Source: Nannocystis sp. (GTDB taxonomy: Bacteria; Myxococcota_A; Polyangia; Nannocystales; Nannocystaceae). From it: DNA of 64,000 nucleotides. Of this stretch, positions 9,515-18,020 are shown piece after piece (the stretch's first letter is position 1; the number at the start of each line of letters is the position of its first letter). The position numbers and the translations under genes were made by a program. The stretch covers positions 271,001-335,000 of the forward strand of contig NZ_JADJNN010000002.1 of the NCBI RefSeq assembly GCF_016714285.1, written 5' to 3'. Below the pieces are notes generated by a model. That model searched no databases. It saw nothing but the letters and a program-made list of their open reading frames with translations, and was not told the origin of the DNA.

Positions 9515-10489
9515 TTAGTAGGTGGCCACCCTCGTGATGGCCGCGGCGATCGCCGCGACGCTCGGGAGGCCCGCGAACTCGTCGCGGCCGGTGAAGGGTC
9601 CGTCGTCCCCGGTCACGCGCAGCACCGGCGCGTCGAGGTGGAGGATGGCGCGGTCCGCCAGCAGCGCGACCAGCTCGGCGCCCGCGCCGTGGCTACGCCC
9701 GCCGGCGTGGGTAACGACCAGCTTGCCGCTGGTCGCCGCCGCGAGCACGCCGGTCTCGTCGATCGGGGCCAGGCCGCTGACCTCGACGATCGCCGCGTCG
9801 ACACCCGAGGCCTCGACCGCCGCGAAGGCCGCGTCGAGGGTGGCACCGACCGCAAACACCGTCGCTGCGGCTCCCGGACGCACGACTCGCGCCGAACCCA
9901 GCGGGCGGCCGAGCTGCGCCTTGTACTCGTGCGCCTCGAGCTCGCGCAGGATGAGCGCGCGCGGCAGCAAGAGCACGGTGGGCGCCTCGCCGCCGTCAAA
10001 GCTGGCCGCCGCGCGCAGGCTCGCCGGCGCCTCGCTGGCGTCCCCGAGGACAACCACTCGCAGACCAGGCACCGCTGCGATCGCCGCATCGGGTGAGTCA
10101 GCCCCGTCACCGCCGAGGCCGAAGCCCGGACCGGTGGGCGCGACGATCAGCACTGGCGCCGCGCGCTCGCCGTTGGCCGTCGCGCCGACGCGGCCGAGCT
10201 CGCGCAGCGCAGCGTAGCCCTCGAGCAGCGCAGTCGCCGAATTCAGCAACACGATCGGCCGCCGCCCGGCCAGCGCAAGACCTGTCGCATGGGCCAGGTT
10301 AGTTGCCGGCGTGAGCGGCGTGGCGAGCACGCGCAGGCCGAGCGCTGGGTCCCGCATGGCCGCGCGCGAGAGCCCGAGCATCCCTCCGTCGCGCACATCC
10401 TCCCCGAGCAGCACGCGGCGGAGGTCGTCGCGCAGCAGCTCTGCCACCACCTCTGCGAGGACGTCGACGACTCGCTCGCGCACGTTCAT
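9515..10489 (-). CDS. 2-oxoacid dehydrogenase E1 beta-like subunit, catalytic Glu missing
   Basis: A 324-residue E1beta homologue. The family pattern is clear: VLLGEDV near residue 29, the helix GLALAGRRPIVLL, the PVLIVAPTGPG strand, and the C-terminal domain ending LDAPVLRVTGDDGPF and LPSVAAIAAAI. The Glu that activates the thiamine ring in known E1beta subunits (TPISE or TPLTE) aligns with Pro in TPLTPATN, and the usual HHSQ/QHSQ loop reads GGDGADS. The start ATG overlaps the E1alpha stop by four bases, so the pair is translationally coupled. It is either an inactive scaffold subunit or a diverged enzyme with a different mechanism. Confidence 0.85.
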   Translation of the reverse strand: MNVRERVVDVLAEVVAELLRDDLRRVLLGEDVRDGGMLGLSRAAMRDPALGLRVLATPLTPATNLAHATGLALAGRRPIVLLNSATALLEGYAALRELGRVGATANGERAAPVLIVAPTGPGFGLGGDGADSPDAAIAAVPGLRVVVLGDASEAPASLRAAASFDGGEAPTVLLLPRALILRELEAHEYKAQLGRPLGSARVVRPGAAATVFAVGATLDAAFAAVEASGVDAAIVEVSGLAPIDETGVLAAATSGKLVVTHAGGRSHGAGAELVALLADRAILHLDAPVLRVTGDDGPFTGRDEFAGLPSVAAIAAAITRVATY

Positions 10490-11439
10490 GGCGTCTCCTC
10501 GGCGACGTGCCGCTGGGCATGCGTGAAGGCGCGGTCGAGTTGCCCGCGCACCTCAGCCTCGATCACGTCCTGGAAGGTCGGCGTCCACTGCTTCTCGCGG
10601 TCGAGGTGACGGCGCAGGCGTTCGAGCGGGTCGCGGTGGGCCGGCACGTCGGCGCTCTTCTCACCCGCTTGCAGCCTCGTAGCCACCACCTCCACCAGCC
10701 CCGGCCCGCGACCGTCACGAGCGCGGCGGAAGGCCTGGTCGATCGCCGCGTACACACCGACCACATCGGCCCCGTCGACACGCCGCGACCACAGGCCGCA
10801 CGCCTTCACGCGCTCGGCCACGCTGTCGCCGAGCAGTCCGGCCTCGGCCGGCGCACCCTCGGGCCACAGCTGACTCTTGCACACCAGCACCAGCGGCAGG
10901 TCGCAGGCGACCGCGAGCGCGACAGTCTCGTGGAACATGGCCGTGGTCGTGAGCCCCTCGCCGAACAGCGCGGCCGTCATGCGCCCGGGGCCCGCGAGCT
11001 TCTGCGCGTGCGCTTGACCGGCCGCCAGCGGCAAATGCAACCCGAGCGCCTCCGGGGCGTGGCCGATGCCGAGGTCGGCCGCCGCGACGGCGCCGGGCCT
11101 GCCATTGTACGCCGCGCCGAGCACCTGCTGCGCGAACTCATCGAGGTCCATCCCGCGGATCGGCGCGAGCGCGAGATCGCGGACGCTGGGATACAGCCAG
11201 TCCTCGGGTCCCGCGAGGGTCGCACTCAGCACCGTCGCTGCCTCTTCACCCGCGCTGGGGACCCACATCGGCAAGCCGAGGCGAGCGAGCCTCAGGTCGA
11301 GCAGACGCGCCGCGACCATCCGCTTGTACAGCGCACGCAGGTCGAGCCCCTGCGCGGCCCGCGGATCGAGCAGCAGACCCTCGGCGTCGAGGCTCTGCTC
11401 CACCCCTTCGGGATCCCAGGGAGATGGTTCCATGGCCAC
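10486..11439 (-). CDS. 2-oxoacid dehydrogenase E1 alpha-like subunit, TPP motif degenerate
   Basis: A 317-residue E1alpha homologue and first gene of the operon. Homology is visible in LYKRMVAARLLDLRL, the GEEAATVLSATL segment, the LPLAAGQAHAQKL helix and the C-terminal DPLERLRRHLD. The thiamine-diphosphate/Mg motif, normally GDG followed ~28 residues later by NN, reads FGEGLTTTAMFHE and VCKSQLWPEG, so the Asp and Asn ligands are Glu and Ser/Gln. The phosphorylation-loop His (YRxxGHS or GHHST) is replaced by TRLQAGEKSAD. The start is GTG 11439, with ATG 11433 as alternative; no good Shine-Dalgarno sequence precedes either. Confidence 0.82.
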   Translation of the reverse strand: MAMEPSPWDPEGVEQSLDAEGLLLDPRAAQGLDLRALYKRMVAARLLDLRLARLGLPMWVPSAGEEAATVLSATLAGPEDWLYPSVRDLALAPIRGMDLDEFAQQVLGAAYNGRPGAVAAADLGIGHAPEALGLHLPLAAGQAHAQKLAGPGRMTAALFGEGLTTTAMFHETVALAVACDLPLVLVCKSQLWPEGAPAEAGLLGDSVAERVKACGLWSRRVDGADVVGVYAAIDQAFRRARDGRGPGLVEVVATRLQAGEKSADVPAHRDPLERLRRHLDREKQWTPTFQDVIEAEVRGQLDRAFTHAQRHVAEETP

Positions 11440-11682
11440 GGTGGTGACGGGTTTTATCTGCCGCCAAAAACCTCGTCAAGGCCGGAATTGCCGGCATTCA
11501 CGTGCGTTATGCGCAAGCTAACCCAACCCTTCAAGGTCCCCCTCGGGTCACCCGCGGTCCCGTGAGCGCCGCCACAGCCGCCGCCACTTCGCAGCAATGC
11601 GAGCACCTCACCCTCCGCACACGCCGCTATCGCGCGGCCGCTCCGTCGCCTGCTCGACCAGCACGCCTGTCTGTCTATTCGG

Positions 11683-12378
11683 TCATGGCCTTTCAGACCT
11701 GTCCTCAGGGACATTCAGAACGTCACAACAGAACACCGTGGCGACCGCCGCGCCCGTGTTCACGTAGTCGTTCGCTTCGCCGCCGGACCACAGCATCGAC
11801 GCGAGCCCGACGAACCGCGTACCGCCGCGCAGCAGCTCGCCACGCACGTGCCACTCGATCCCTCGCGCTCTCGAGTCTCGGTGTGCCTGGGGATCGTGGT
11901 GCGCCGTAATCGTCGCTCCCAAACCGACGTGCAGCAGGTAGAGCTTCGCCTCGGCCGTCTCGAGCACGACCTCCACGGCACCGAAGCGCGAAGGCCCATG
12001 ATACCGCGGGAAGTCGTCCGGCCGCCGCCGCACTTGCACCGACGCGGCCGCGGCCCGCCCGCGCAGCGCCTCGGGCTTGTCGAGGCGCAGGCGCACGCCG
12101 ACGAGCCCGGGGTGGACCGCGAGCAACATCGCTGAGAGCTCCTCCGCCGCCGACTCGAGCAGGCGATAGCGACGGAAGCGGAGCAGCGCGGCGACCTCGT
12201 CGGCGACGCGGTCGTAGTTACAGGTGTCGGCGATCGCGGCCGATCGCCCGGCCACCGCGAGGTCCATCGCCAGCTCGACCTGCACCACCAGCGGCTGCAC
12301 CCGGTCGCGTTCGTCTGGGTTGATGCCGATCGTGCACTCAACCCCAAGATCGCGGATCCGGATCACGTCGCTCGCCAT
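11683..12378 (-). CDS. folB: Dihydroneopterin aldolase (FolB) fused to an extra C-terminal domain
   Basis: A 231-residue protein. Residues 1-118 match FolB, the folate-pathway aldolase that cleaves dihydroneopterin: IRIRDLGVECTIGINPDERDR with the conserved Glu, then DTCNYDRVADEV and LRLDKPEALRG. FolB alone is about 120 residues. The additional ~110 residues (AKLYLLHVGLGATITAHHD, then ARGIEWHVRGELLRGG and NTGAAVATVFCCDVL) look like a single-domain cupin-like beta barrel with a HHD pair. ATG 12378 faces the aspartokinase gene across a 59-bp divergent promoter region holding an inverted repeat. A dispersed palindrome (11697-11716) forms part of the last codons. Confidence 0.85.
   Translation of the reverse strand: MASDVIRIRDLGVECTIGINPDERDRVQPLVVQVELAMDLAVAGRSAAIADTCNYDRVADEVAALLRFRRYRLLESAAEELSAMLLAVHPGLVGVRLRLDKPEALRGRAAAASVQVRRRPDDFPRYHGPSRFGAVEVVLETAEAKLYLLHVGLGATITAHHDPQAHRDSRARGIEWHVRGELLRGGTRFVGLASMLWSGGEANDYVNTGAAVATVFCCDVLNVPEDRSERP
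11697..11716. repeat. Dispersed 20-bp palindrome at the 3' end of folB
   Basis: ACCTGTCCTCAGGGACATTC has left arm CTGT and right arm ACAT at the fixed N8 spacing. It encodes part of the C-terminal NVPEDRS of FolB. Confidence 0.65.
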
Positions 12379-12379
12379 T

Positions 12380-12430
12380 GTCACGGGTTGTAAAACAGCC
12401 CCGTGACGACCGCCAGTTGCCTGGTATAAC
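12380..12430. promoter_or_regulatory. Divergent folB/aspartokinase promoter region with 8-bp inverted repeat
   Basis: GTCACGGG (12380-12387) and CCCGTGAC (12400-12407) form a perfect inverted repeat in the 59-bp gap. For the plus strand, GTGACG (12403-12408) and TATAAC (12425-12430) make a -35/-10 pair with a 16-bp spacer. The GTG start codon lies only 7 nt after the -10 box, so the aspartokinase mRNA is probably leaderless. The repeat overlaps the -35 and could be an operator. Confidence 0.45.
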
Positions 12431-12437
12431 CCGCCGC

Positions 12438-13667
12438 GTGACCTCACCCGACCCCGTGGTGATGAAATTCGGTGGCAGCAGCGTCGCCGATCTCGATCGG
12501 CTCCGTCAGGTCGCGCGCCGCGTGGTCGACCGCGCCGCCGCACAGCCGGTCGTCGTCGTCGTCTCGGCGATGGGCAAGACCACCAACGCCCTGCTCGCCC
12601 AGGCCCGGGCCCTCGCCGACCCGCCGCCCGCCCGCGAGCTCGACATGCTGCTCAGCACCGGCGAGCGCGAGGCGATGACCTTGCTGGCGATCGCCATCCA
12701 CGCGCTCGGCCGCCGCGCCATCAGCCTCACGGGCTCGCAATGCGGCATCATCACTGATCATCAGCACGGCCGCGCCCGCATCATCGAGGTCCGCCCCTTC
12801 CGCATCCTCGACGAGCTGGCCGCCGGCCACATCGTCATCGTCGGCGGCTTCCAGGGCGTCAGCTACAAGCGCGAGGTCACCACGCTCGGTCGCGGCGGCT
12901 CTGACAGCAGCGCCGTGGCGCTGGCCGCCGCGCTCTCGGCCGACTGCGAGATCTACTCCGACGTCGACGGCGTGTACTCGGCGGACCCCAGCGAGGTCCC
13001 GGAGGCCCACCGCCTCCCCGAGCTCGCCTACGACACCATGCAGGCCCTCGCCCGCGCCGGCGCCAAGGTGCTGCACACGCAGGCGGTCCAGCTCGCGGAG
13101 GAACGCGGAATCGCCATCTACGCCCGCCACAGCCGATCCGACCAGCGCGGCGAGACCGTCATCCGCCGCAACCCCGCGCCCGCCACCGGCGTCCTCGCCG
13201 TCACCTCCGACGCCGTCGCTGCGCTCCAACTCGTACTCGTCCCCGGGCGCACCCACCTCGCCCCGCGCCTCGCCGCCAGCCTCGCGCCGCTTGGGCTCCG
13301 CGCGCTCCACATCGACGAGCGCGGCGCCACCGGCTTGCTGTCATGGACGCAGCGCACGGACGCCGCCGAGATCCCCGCCCGCATCGGCGCCCTCGCTCGC
13401 GAGCTGCGAGCCGATCTCCTCGAGCTGCGCTGCGACCACGACCTCGCGCTTGTCAGCTGCGTGGGCGTGGGCCTCGAGGACCGCCCCGACGTCGCCACGC
13501 AGGCGTGCGAGGTGCTGCGCGGCGCCGGCGTCACAGTCCGCCAGTTCCTCACCGACGCGCGCGCACTGGCCTTCGTCGTCAGCGCAGCGCAGCGCCTGCT
13601 CGCGGTCCGCGAGCTGCACGCGGCGCTCGTCCGCGTACGCGCGAAGCTGGACTCCGTTGCGAGCTGA
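12438..13667 (+). CDS. lysC: Aspartate kinase
   Basis: A 409-residue aspartokinase that phosphorylates L-aspartate in the first step of Lys/Thr/Met biosynthesis. The N-terminal kinase domain begins VVMKFGGSSVAD (catalytic Lys), then VVVVSAMGKTTNALL, LLSTGERE, LGRGGSDSSAVALAAAL and YSDVDGVYSADP. The C-terminal ~130 residues carry two ACT-like regions for feedback control (GVLAVTSDAVAALQLV, LVSCVGVGLEDRPDV). GTG 12438 is taken as the start because the conserved KFGGSS lies ten residues later and a -10 box sits 7 nt upstream. The open frame extends back to 12378, but that part has no family match. Confidence 0.93.
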   Translation: MTSPDPVVMKFGGSSVADLDRLRQVARRVVDRAAAQPVVVVVSAMGKTTNALLAQARALADPPPARELDMLLSTGEREAMTLLAIAIHALGRRAISLTGSQCGIITDHQHGRARIIEVRPFRILDELAAGHIVIVGGFQGVSYKREVTTLGRGGSDSSAVALAAALSADCEIYSDVDGVYSADPSEVPEAHRLPELAYDTMQALARAGAKVLHTQAVQLAEERGIAIYARHSRSDQRGETVIRRNPAPATGVLAVTSDAVAALQLVLVPGRTHLAPRLAASLAPLGLRALHIDERGATGLLSWTQRTDAAEIPARIGALARELRADLLELRCDHDLALVSCVGVGLEDRPDVATQACEVLRGAGVTVRQFLTDARALAFVVSAAQRLLAVRELHAALVRVRAKLDSVAS

Positions 13668-13890
13668 GCCGCCCGGCGACGTCGCCTCGCGAGAATCTGC
13701 GGCGCGTCGCCCTCCGACAATGTGCAAGCGACTTGGCGGAACGAGCCAGGCGGTCTACCCTTCGCGCCCCGTGCCCTTGTGGCCGGTGAATCCCGCCGAC
13801 CTCGTCACGTCTGAGGCACGGCCAGGCCGCCCGGGCCCCTTCATCCACTTGTCCCTTGCTGATTTGCAAGATTCCTACGGAGAGACTTCC

Positions 13891-14451
13891 ATGTTGAAGC
13901 AACTTACACTCGCTGTCCTCGCCGCTGGCCTGCTGCCGGCCTGCATCATCACTGACGGCACCACCACCTCTAACACCGAATCCAGCACCGGTTCCGCGAC
14001 CGAGCCGGGCACCACGACCACGGCGAGCGGCACCACCACCGACTCTGGCAACCCCACCGACTCCGGCGCCACCGACTCCGTGTCTGGCACCACCGCCGAC
14101 GTCCCGACCACCGAGTCGCCCACCACCGAGTCCCCCAGCAGCAGCGCCACCACCGACAACACCACCACCGCCACCACCGACAACACCACCGGCGGCGTGA
14201 GCGCCTACGGCAAGTGCGGCTGGAACGCGGAAAACAAGTACTACGCGTGCGAGCCGGACGGCGTCGCGGGCCTCGAGGACCCCGACGGCATCTCGCCGAT
14301 CGCCTGCCCGGATGGCCTGGTCGAGGGCGAGAAGTGCGACGAGGAAGGCGGCCCGGTCAAGGGCGTCGGCTGCTGCACCCCCGAGGGCACGCTCTACTAC
14401 TGCGACAGCAACGACTCCCTCGCCATCTTCAAGGAGGAGTGCGGCGTCTAA
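13891..14451 (+). CDS. Thr/Ser-rich linker lipoprotein with Cys-rich C-terminal domain
   Basis: A 186-residue secreted lipoprotein. ATG 13891 follows GGAGAG at a good distance. The signal peptide MLKQLTLAVLAAGLLPACI ends in the lipobox LPAC. Residues ~22-110 consist almost only of Thr, Ser, Asp, Gly and Ala (TTTTASGTTTDS and similar), presumably an extended and possibly glycosylated spacer. The last ~75 residues hold a small Cys-rich domain (YGKCGWNAENKYYACEP, GVGCCTPEGTLYYC) with eight cysteines that could form disulfides. No enzymatic motif is visible. A weak TTGGCG/TACCCT pair (13733-13761) could be its promoter. A strong hairpin follows the stop. Confidence 0.85.
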   Translation: MLKQLTLAVLAAGLLPACIITDGTTTSNTESSTGSATEPGTTTTASGTTTDSGNPTDSGATDSVSGTTADVPTTESPTTESPSSSATTDNTTTATTDNTTGGVSAYGKCGWNAENKYYACEPDGVAGLEDPDGISPIACPDGLVEGEKCDEEGGPVKGVGCCTPEGTLYYCDSNDSLAIFKEECGV

Positions 14452-14473
14452 GCTCCGACGCGCGCAGCTCCGG

Positions 14474-14503
14474 GACCCCGGCCCCCACAAGGGCGCCGGG
14501 GTC
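14474..14503. terminator. Terminator hairpin between convergent genes
   Basis: A 9-bp perfect stem, GACCCCGGC paired with GCCGGGGTC, encloses a 12-nt loop in the 69 bp between the lipoprotein stop and the L,D-transpeptidase stop. It can serve both directions. There is no T-run beyond a short CTCCCC. Confidence 0.65.
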
Positions 14504-14520
14504 TCCCCATTTAACCCGCC

Positions 14521-16143
14521 TCACTCGTGCACGATGACCGTGCTGCCCGGGCTCTCGTCGGTCGCGTTCACCCCGTGCCAGCCCTCCGGCAAGAACGGTG
14601 TGGTCCACAGGAACAGCCAGCGCGCGTCGCTCGGCCCGAGGTTCACGCAGCCGTGGCTGCGCACCGCGCCGAAGCCCTTGTGCCAGAACGCCCCGTGCAG
14701 CGCGTAGCTGCCGAAGAAGAACATCGTCCACGGGACATCCTGGATCGAGTAGTTGCCGTCGGACGCCGAGTTGCCGTCCATCGTCGTCGAGATGTGCTTG
14801 CTGTTGATGCGCCAGCGCCCGGTCGGCGTGTCGTACGGCTCCTCCTTGGAGCCCTTGCGCCCGGTCGAGACCAGCGTCGTGTACACCGGGCGCGTGCCCT
14901 CGTAGGCCACCAGCATCTGCTTCGACAGGCTCACGTCGATCCACCGCTCCCACGGCTCCAGGCCCTTCGGCAGCGCCTGCGGCTCCGGGATGAGCAGGTG
15001 GTCCTTGCGGATCAACATGCGGTCGGCGGTGATCATGTACGCCTTGCCGCCGATCTCCGTCTCCTCGTCGAGGTCAACGAACACCCGCCGCTCGAGGTTC
15101 TTCACCGCCTTCAGCTTGTTGTCCGCCGTCAGCTCGATCAGCTTGGTCTCCTTCTTGGTGTAGCCGAAGGGGTAGCTCATCTCGCCGAGCGGCACGCCCT
15201 GGAAGTCCTTCGCCTCGTAGCGAGACACGTCGCCCGCGGCAACGTAGGCGCCGCGCGCCGTGCGGTAGTACGTGCGCTGCGCGTCCGTCACCTTGTCCCC
15301 GAGCGACAGGAAGAAGCCGCGCTCGAGCCACGGCGTGTCCGGGCTCAGCGGCAGCTTCATCGCCAGCAGCTCCGCCTGCGACACCTCCGGCGGCACCTCC
15401 GGCAATGGCTCGCTCGGCTCGCTCGGCAGCTCCGCCTTCGCCGCGCCCTTCTCCGCCGCCGCGGCCAGCCGTTGCTTCTCGATCTCCGCCCGCTTGACCT
15501 CCATCGCCACCAGCTCCTGGTCCGACGGAATGCGCCACCACATCGGGCTGCTCCAGCGCCGCACGAAGCCATAGTCGTAGGGCAGCGGGTGGTCGAGGCG
15601 CGGCGCCGGCGGCGGATACTTCGATGGCACCTCCTTCTCGCGGTCGACCACCAAGCCCTTGCTCGCGCACGCGAACCCACCGGCAGGTAGCGCGTAGAAG
15701 CCACTCTTGCAGCCCTCGCCGTCGATGCGCTCGGCGACCATCATCCGCGTGCCGATGCGCATGTAGCCGAGCTTGGGCGACTCGATGTCGGGCTGGCTGT
15801 ACACCGTGACGACCTCGTAACCAGCCATCGCGTGCACGGTGAGCGCCTCGCCCGCGGGGACCGGCACCGGCGGCTTGATCTGCCCGTAGTCCTCGGGCGG
15901 GCCGACCTCCTCCGGCACCTCCGCGGGCAGGTCCGGCGGCGTCGTCGGTTCGCCATCATCAACGCCCGGCTCACCGCCCTCGTCGCCGGCTTCACCGCCC
16001 GCCGACGGCGTCGGCTCGGGCAACCTCCCGGCCTGCGGCAGCGGCTCTGGACGCGCCGCCACCGGGGCCACCGACTCGGCCTCACAGCCGAGCAGGGACG
16101 CAGACACCGCGGTCAGCAGCCAGCGCCTCGGGAGACTGAACAT
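14521..16143 (-). CDS. L,D-transpeptidase (YkuD) lipoprotein
   Basis: A 540-residue envelope lipoprotein. The start ATG 16143 is preferred over one 16 codons upstream because it opens directly into a signal peptide ending SASLLGC. A Pro/Glu-rich linker (~20-100) is followed by an SH3-like segment (VHAMAGYEVVTVYSQPDIES), a mixed central region, and the C-terminal YkuD domain (~385-540). The catalytic motif HKGFGAVRSHGCVNLGPSDA carries the active-site Cys and the HG pair, and a second conserved His lies in SYALHGAFW. Such enzymes make 3-3 peptidoglycan crosslinks or attach proteins to the cell wall. TATGCA lies 6 nt before the start codon. Confidence 0.9.
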   Translation of the reverse strand: MFSLPRRWLLTAVSASLLGCEAESVAPVAARPEPLPQAGRLPEPTPSAGGEAGDEGGEPGVDDGEPTTPPDLPAEVPEEVGPPEDYGQIKPPVPVPAGEALTVHAMAGYEVVTVYSQPDIESPKLGYMRIGTRMMVAERIDGEGCKSGFYALPAGGFACASKGLVVDREKEVPSKYPPPAPRLDHPLPYDYGFVRRWSSPMWWRIPSDQELVAMEVKRAEIEKQRLAAAAEKGAAKAELPSEPSEPLPEVPPEVSQAELLAMKLPLSPDTPWLERGFFLSLGDKVTDAQRTYYRTARGAYVAAGDVSRYEAKDFQGVPLGEMSYPFGYTKKETKLIELTADNKLKAVKNLERRVFVDLDEETEIGGKAYMITADRMLIRKDHLLIPEPQALPKGLEPWERWIDVSLSKQMLVAYEGTRPVYTTLVSTGRKGSKEEPYDTPTGRWRINSKHISTTMDGNSASDGNYSIQDVPWTMFFFGSYALHGAFWHKGFGAVRSHGCVNLGPSDARWLFLWTTPFLPEGWHGVNATDESPGSTVIVHE

Positions 16144-16269
16144 GCGCACTGCATAGCGCAGCCCCGCTCCCCTGGAAAGAATCCGGCACATTTCCCAGGC
16201 AAGCGCAAGAAAGGCTCCGGAAGCCCCCTACAGCGCCCTGCGACCCTGCTCACACCCGGCGACCGCAGC

Positions 16270-16845
16270 TCAGCCTGAGCGCGTGTCGGCCAGCCAATTG
16301 GCCAGCGTGGGTGCGATGCCTGCCGCCTCGAGGCGAGTGATCGCCTCCTTCATCTCCTCGCGCTGCTGGCCCTGATCGTCGAGCAAGATCAGCAGCGGGT
16401 ACGAGCCAGTGATCCCGCTCCAGCGTCGGCGCAGTGCGTCGAACTCGTCCATCCGCGTCGCCGCCGTCCAGTCCTCCTCCTTGAGCTCGAAGATCCGCAC
16501 GTCACCGATCTCCGCCGCCGAGTGGCGGTTGCCGAGCTCCGTCTCGAGCTCCCGGCAAGGCTCGCACCAGTCCGCGCTGAACAGCACCGCCACCCGCTTG
16601 CCCTCCGCGACCGCCTGCGCCCGCAGCCGATCGAACATCGCCGCCAGGCGCTCCTCGTCGCGCGGCCGCAGCCGCCGCAGCTCGTAGCCCACCGACGTGT
16701 CCGCCGCCGCCGCCCGCGGCGCTGAGACCGACTTCGCCGCCTCACCGCAGCCGACGGTCGACCCGCCCAGCAACACGGCCAGCGCCCATGTCCGTCGCCG
16801 CCTGTCCTTTGGTACCTGTCGCATCGAACCTGTCCTCTCGGTCAT
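16270..16845 (-). CDS. Thioredoxin-like lipoprotein
   Basis: A 191-residue protein. The N-terminus is basic, then hydrophobic, and ends in the lipobox TVGC at about residue 33. The C-terminal domain is thioredoxin-like: VAVLFSADWCEPCRELE carries the CxxC redox pair (Cys-Glu-Pro-Cys), and YPLLILLDDQG carries the cis-Pro-type strand. It probably acts as a periplasmic thiol reductant or isomerase. ATG 16845 overlaps the stop of the asparaginase gene by four bases, so translation is coupled. Two copies of the dispersed palindrome occupy the first 16 codons, and one overlaps the start codon itself. Confidence 0.85.
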   Translation of the reverse strand: MTERTGSMRQVPKDRRRRTWALAVLLGGSTVGCGEAAKSVSAPRAAAADTSVGYELRRLRPRDEERLAAMFDRLRAQAVAEGKRVAVLFSADWCEPCRELETELGNRHSAAEIGDVRIFELKEEDWTAATRMDEFDALRRRWSGITGSYPLLILLDDQGQQREEMKEAITRLEAAGIAPTLANWLADTRSG

Positions 16846-16847
16846 CC
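16800..16847. repeat. Two dispersed palindromes over the thioredoxin-gene start
   Basis: Copies at 16800-16819 (CTGTCCTTTGGTACCT core) and 16828-16847 (CTGTCCTCTCGGTCAT core) are 28 bp apart. The second includes the ATG/TGA overlap between the asparaginase and thioredoxin-like genes. Confidence 0.6.
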
Positions 16848-17864
16848 CGGGATCAGCTCGCCGGCGAGATCTTCCTGCATCCGCACACGCACCTGCCCCG
16901 GGGACAGCCCGGCCGCCAGCAGGCAGTAGAGCTTCGTGAGCGCCGCCTCCGGGGTCATGTCGCCGCCGGAGATCACCCCGCAGCGGGCCAGCGCCGCGCC
17001 GGTGCTGTAGAGCGTCTGCCGCACCGACCCACCGTGACACTGCGAGCAGTTGACCACGACCACCTCGCGCTCCGTCGCCGCCGCGACCGCGGCCAGCAGC
17101 GCGGGGTCGCGGCTCGGCGCGTTGCCCACGCCGTAGGTCTCGAGCACCAGCCCTTGCATCGGCGGCGCCAGCACCTGCTCGAGCAGCCGCGCCGTGATCC
17201 CCGGGAACAGCCGCAGCGACGCGACATGCGGCCGACAACGCAAGGTCGGCGCCACCAGCGGGCCATGCCCCGGCGCGCGCACCAGGTGCTCCGCCAGGTC
17301 GACGCTCACCCCCACGCTCGCCAGCGGCGGCAGGTTGCCGCTGTCGAACGCGACAAAGTCATGGTTGTGGATCTTCTGCGCCCGGTTGCCGCGCAGCAGC
17401 CGCGACGCGAAGTAGATGCACACCTCCGGCACAGCCAGCGTCCCCGCGAGCAAGATCGCCGTGATGATGTGCTCGCGTCCATCGCTGCGCACGTTCTCGA
17501 GGCTGAGCTGCGAGCCCGTCAGGATCACCGGCTTGCGCAGGTCCGGCAGCAGGAAGCTCAGCGCCGACGCCGTGTAGGCCATCGTGTCCGTGCCGTGGAC
17601 CACCACGAAGCCGGCGTAGTCCTCGTAGCGAGCCACGATCGCCGCCGCGATGCGCAGCCAGTCCTCCGGCGCCATGTCGGCCGAGTCGAGCAGCGGCTCC
17701 AGGCTCACCACGTCGTGCGCCGGCAGCTCCGGCCGATCCATCTCCGGCATCGCCGCGATGTAGCGCTGCAAGAAGCCCGGCTGCGGCTCGAAGCCCGTCG
17801 CCGTACGGACCATGCCGATCGTGCCACCGACGTGCAGGACACAGACCCGGGCTCGCGCGCTCAT
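16842..17864 (-). CDS. ansA: Type I L-asparaginase
   Basis: A 340-residue cytosolic-type asparaginase hydrolysing L-Asn to Asp and ammonia. The first catalytic Thr lies in LHVGGTIGM and the second in VVVHGTDTMAYTASAL, with its Thr-Asp pair. Substrate-contact regions PVILTGSQ and SDGREHIITA are intact, and the C-terminal half shows VLETYGVGNAPS and VVNCSQCHGGSV typical of the type I group. There is no signal peptide. TATGCT (rc of 17873-17878) stands 8 nt before ATG 17864 with no Shine-Dalgarno sequence, so a leaderless start is likely. It is the first gene of a two-gene unit with the thioredoxin-like lipoprotein. Confidence 0.93.
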   Translation of the reverse strand: MSARARVCVLHVGGTIGMVRTATGFEPQPGFLQRYIAAMPEMDRPELPAHDVVSLEPLLDSADMAPEDWLRIAAAIVARYEDYAGFVVVHGTDTMAYTASALSFLLPDLRKPVILTGSQLSLENVRSDGREHIITAILLAGTLAVPEVCIYFASRLLRGNRAQKIHNHDFVAFDSGNLPPLASVGVSVDLAEHLVRAPGHGPLVAPTLRCRPHVASLRLFPGITARLLEQVLAPPMQGLVLETYGVGNAPSRDPALLAAVAAATEREVVVVNCSQCHGGSVRQTLYSTGAALARCGVISGGDMTPEAALTKLYCLLAAGLSPGQVRVRMQEDLAGELIPG

Positions 17865-18020
17865 GGCGGCGCAGCATACATCAACACGCCGCGGGGACGA
17901 GCGTGACCTTGCTGATCGGCCGCGCCCGTCCCCGCCAGGGGCACCACATCCACCCCGCTGAGGTCAGCACCCCGACCGACCTCGCCGCGAGACCGCCAGA
18001 CCCCCATGATCCGCGGCAGA

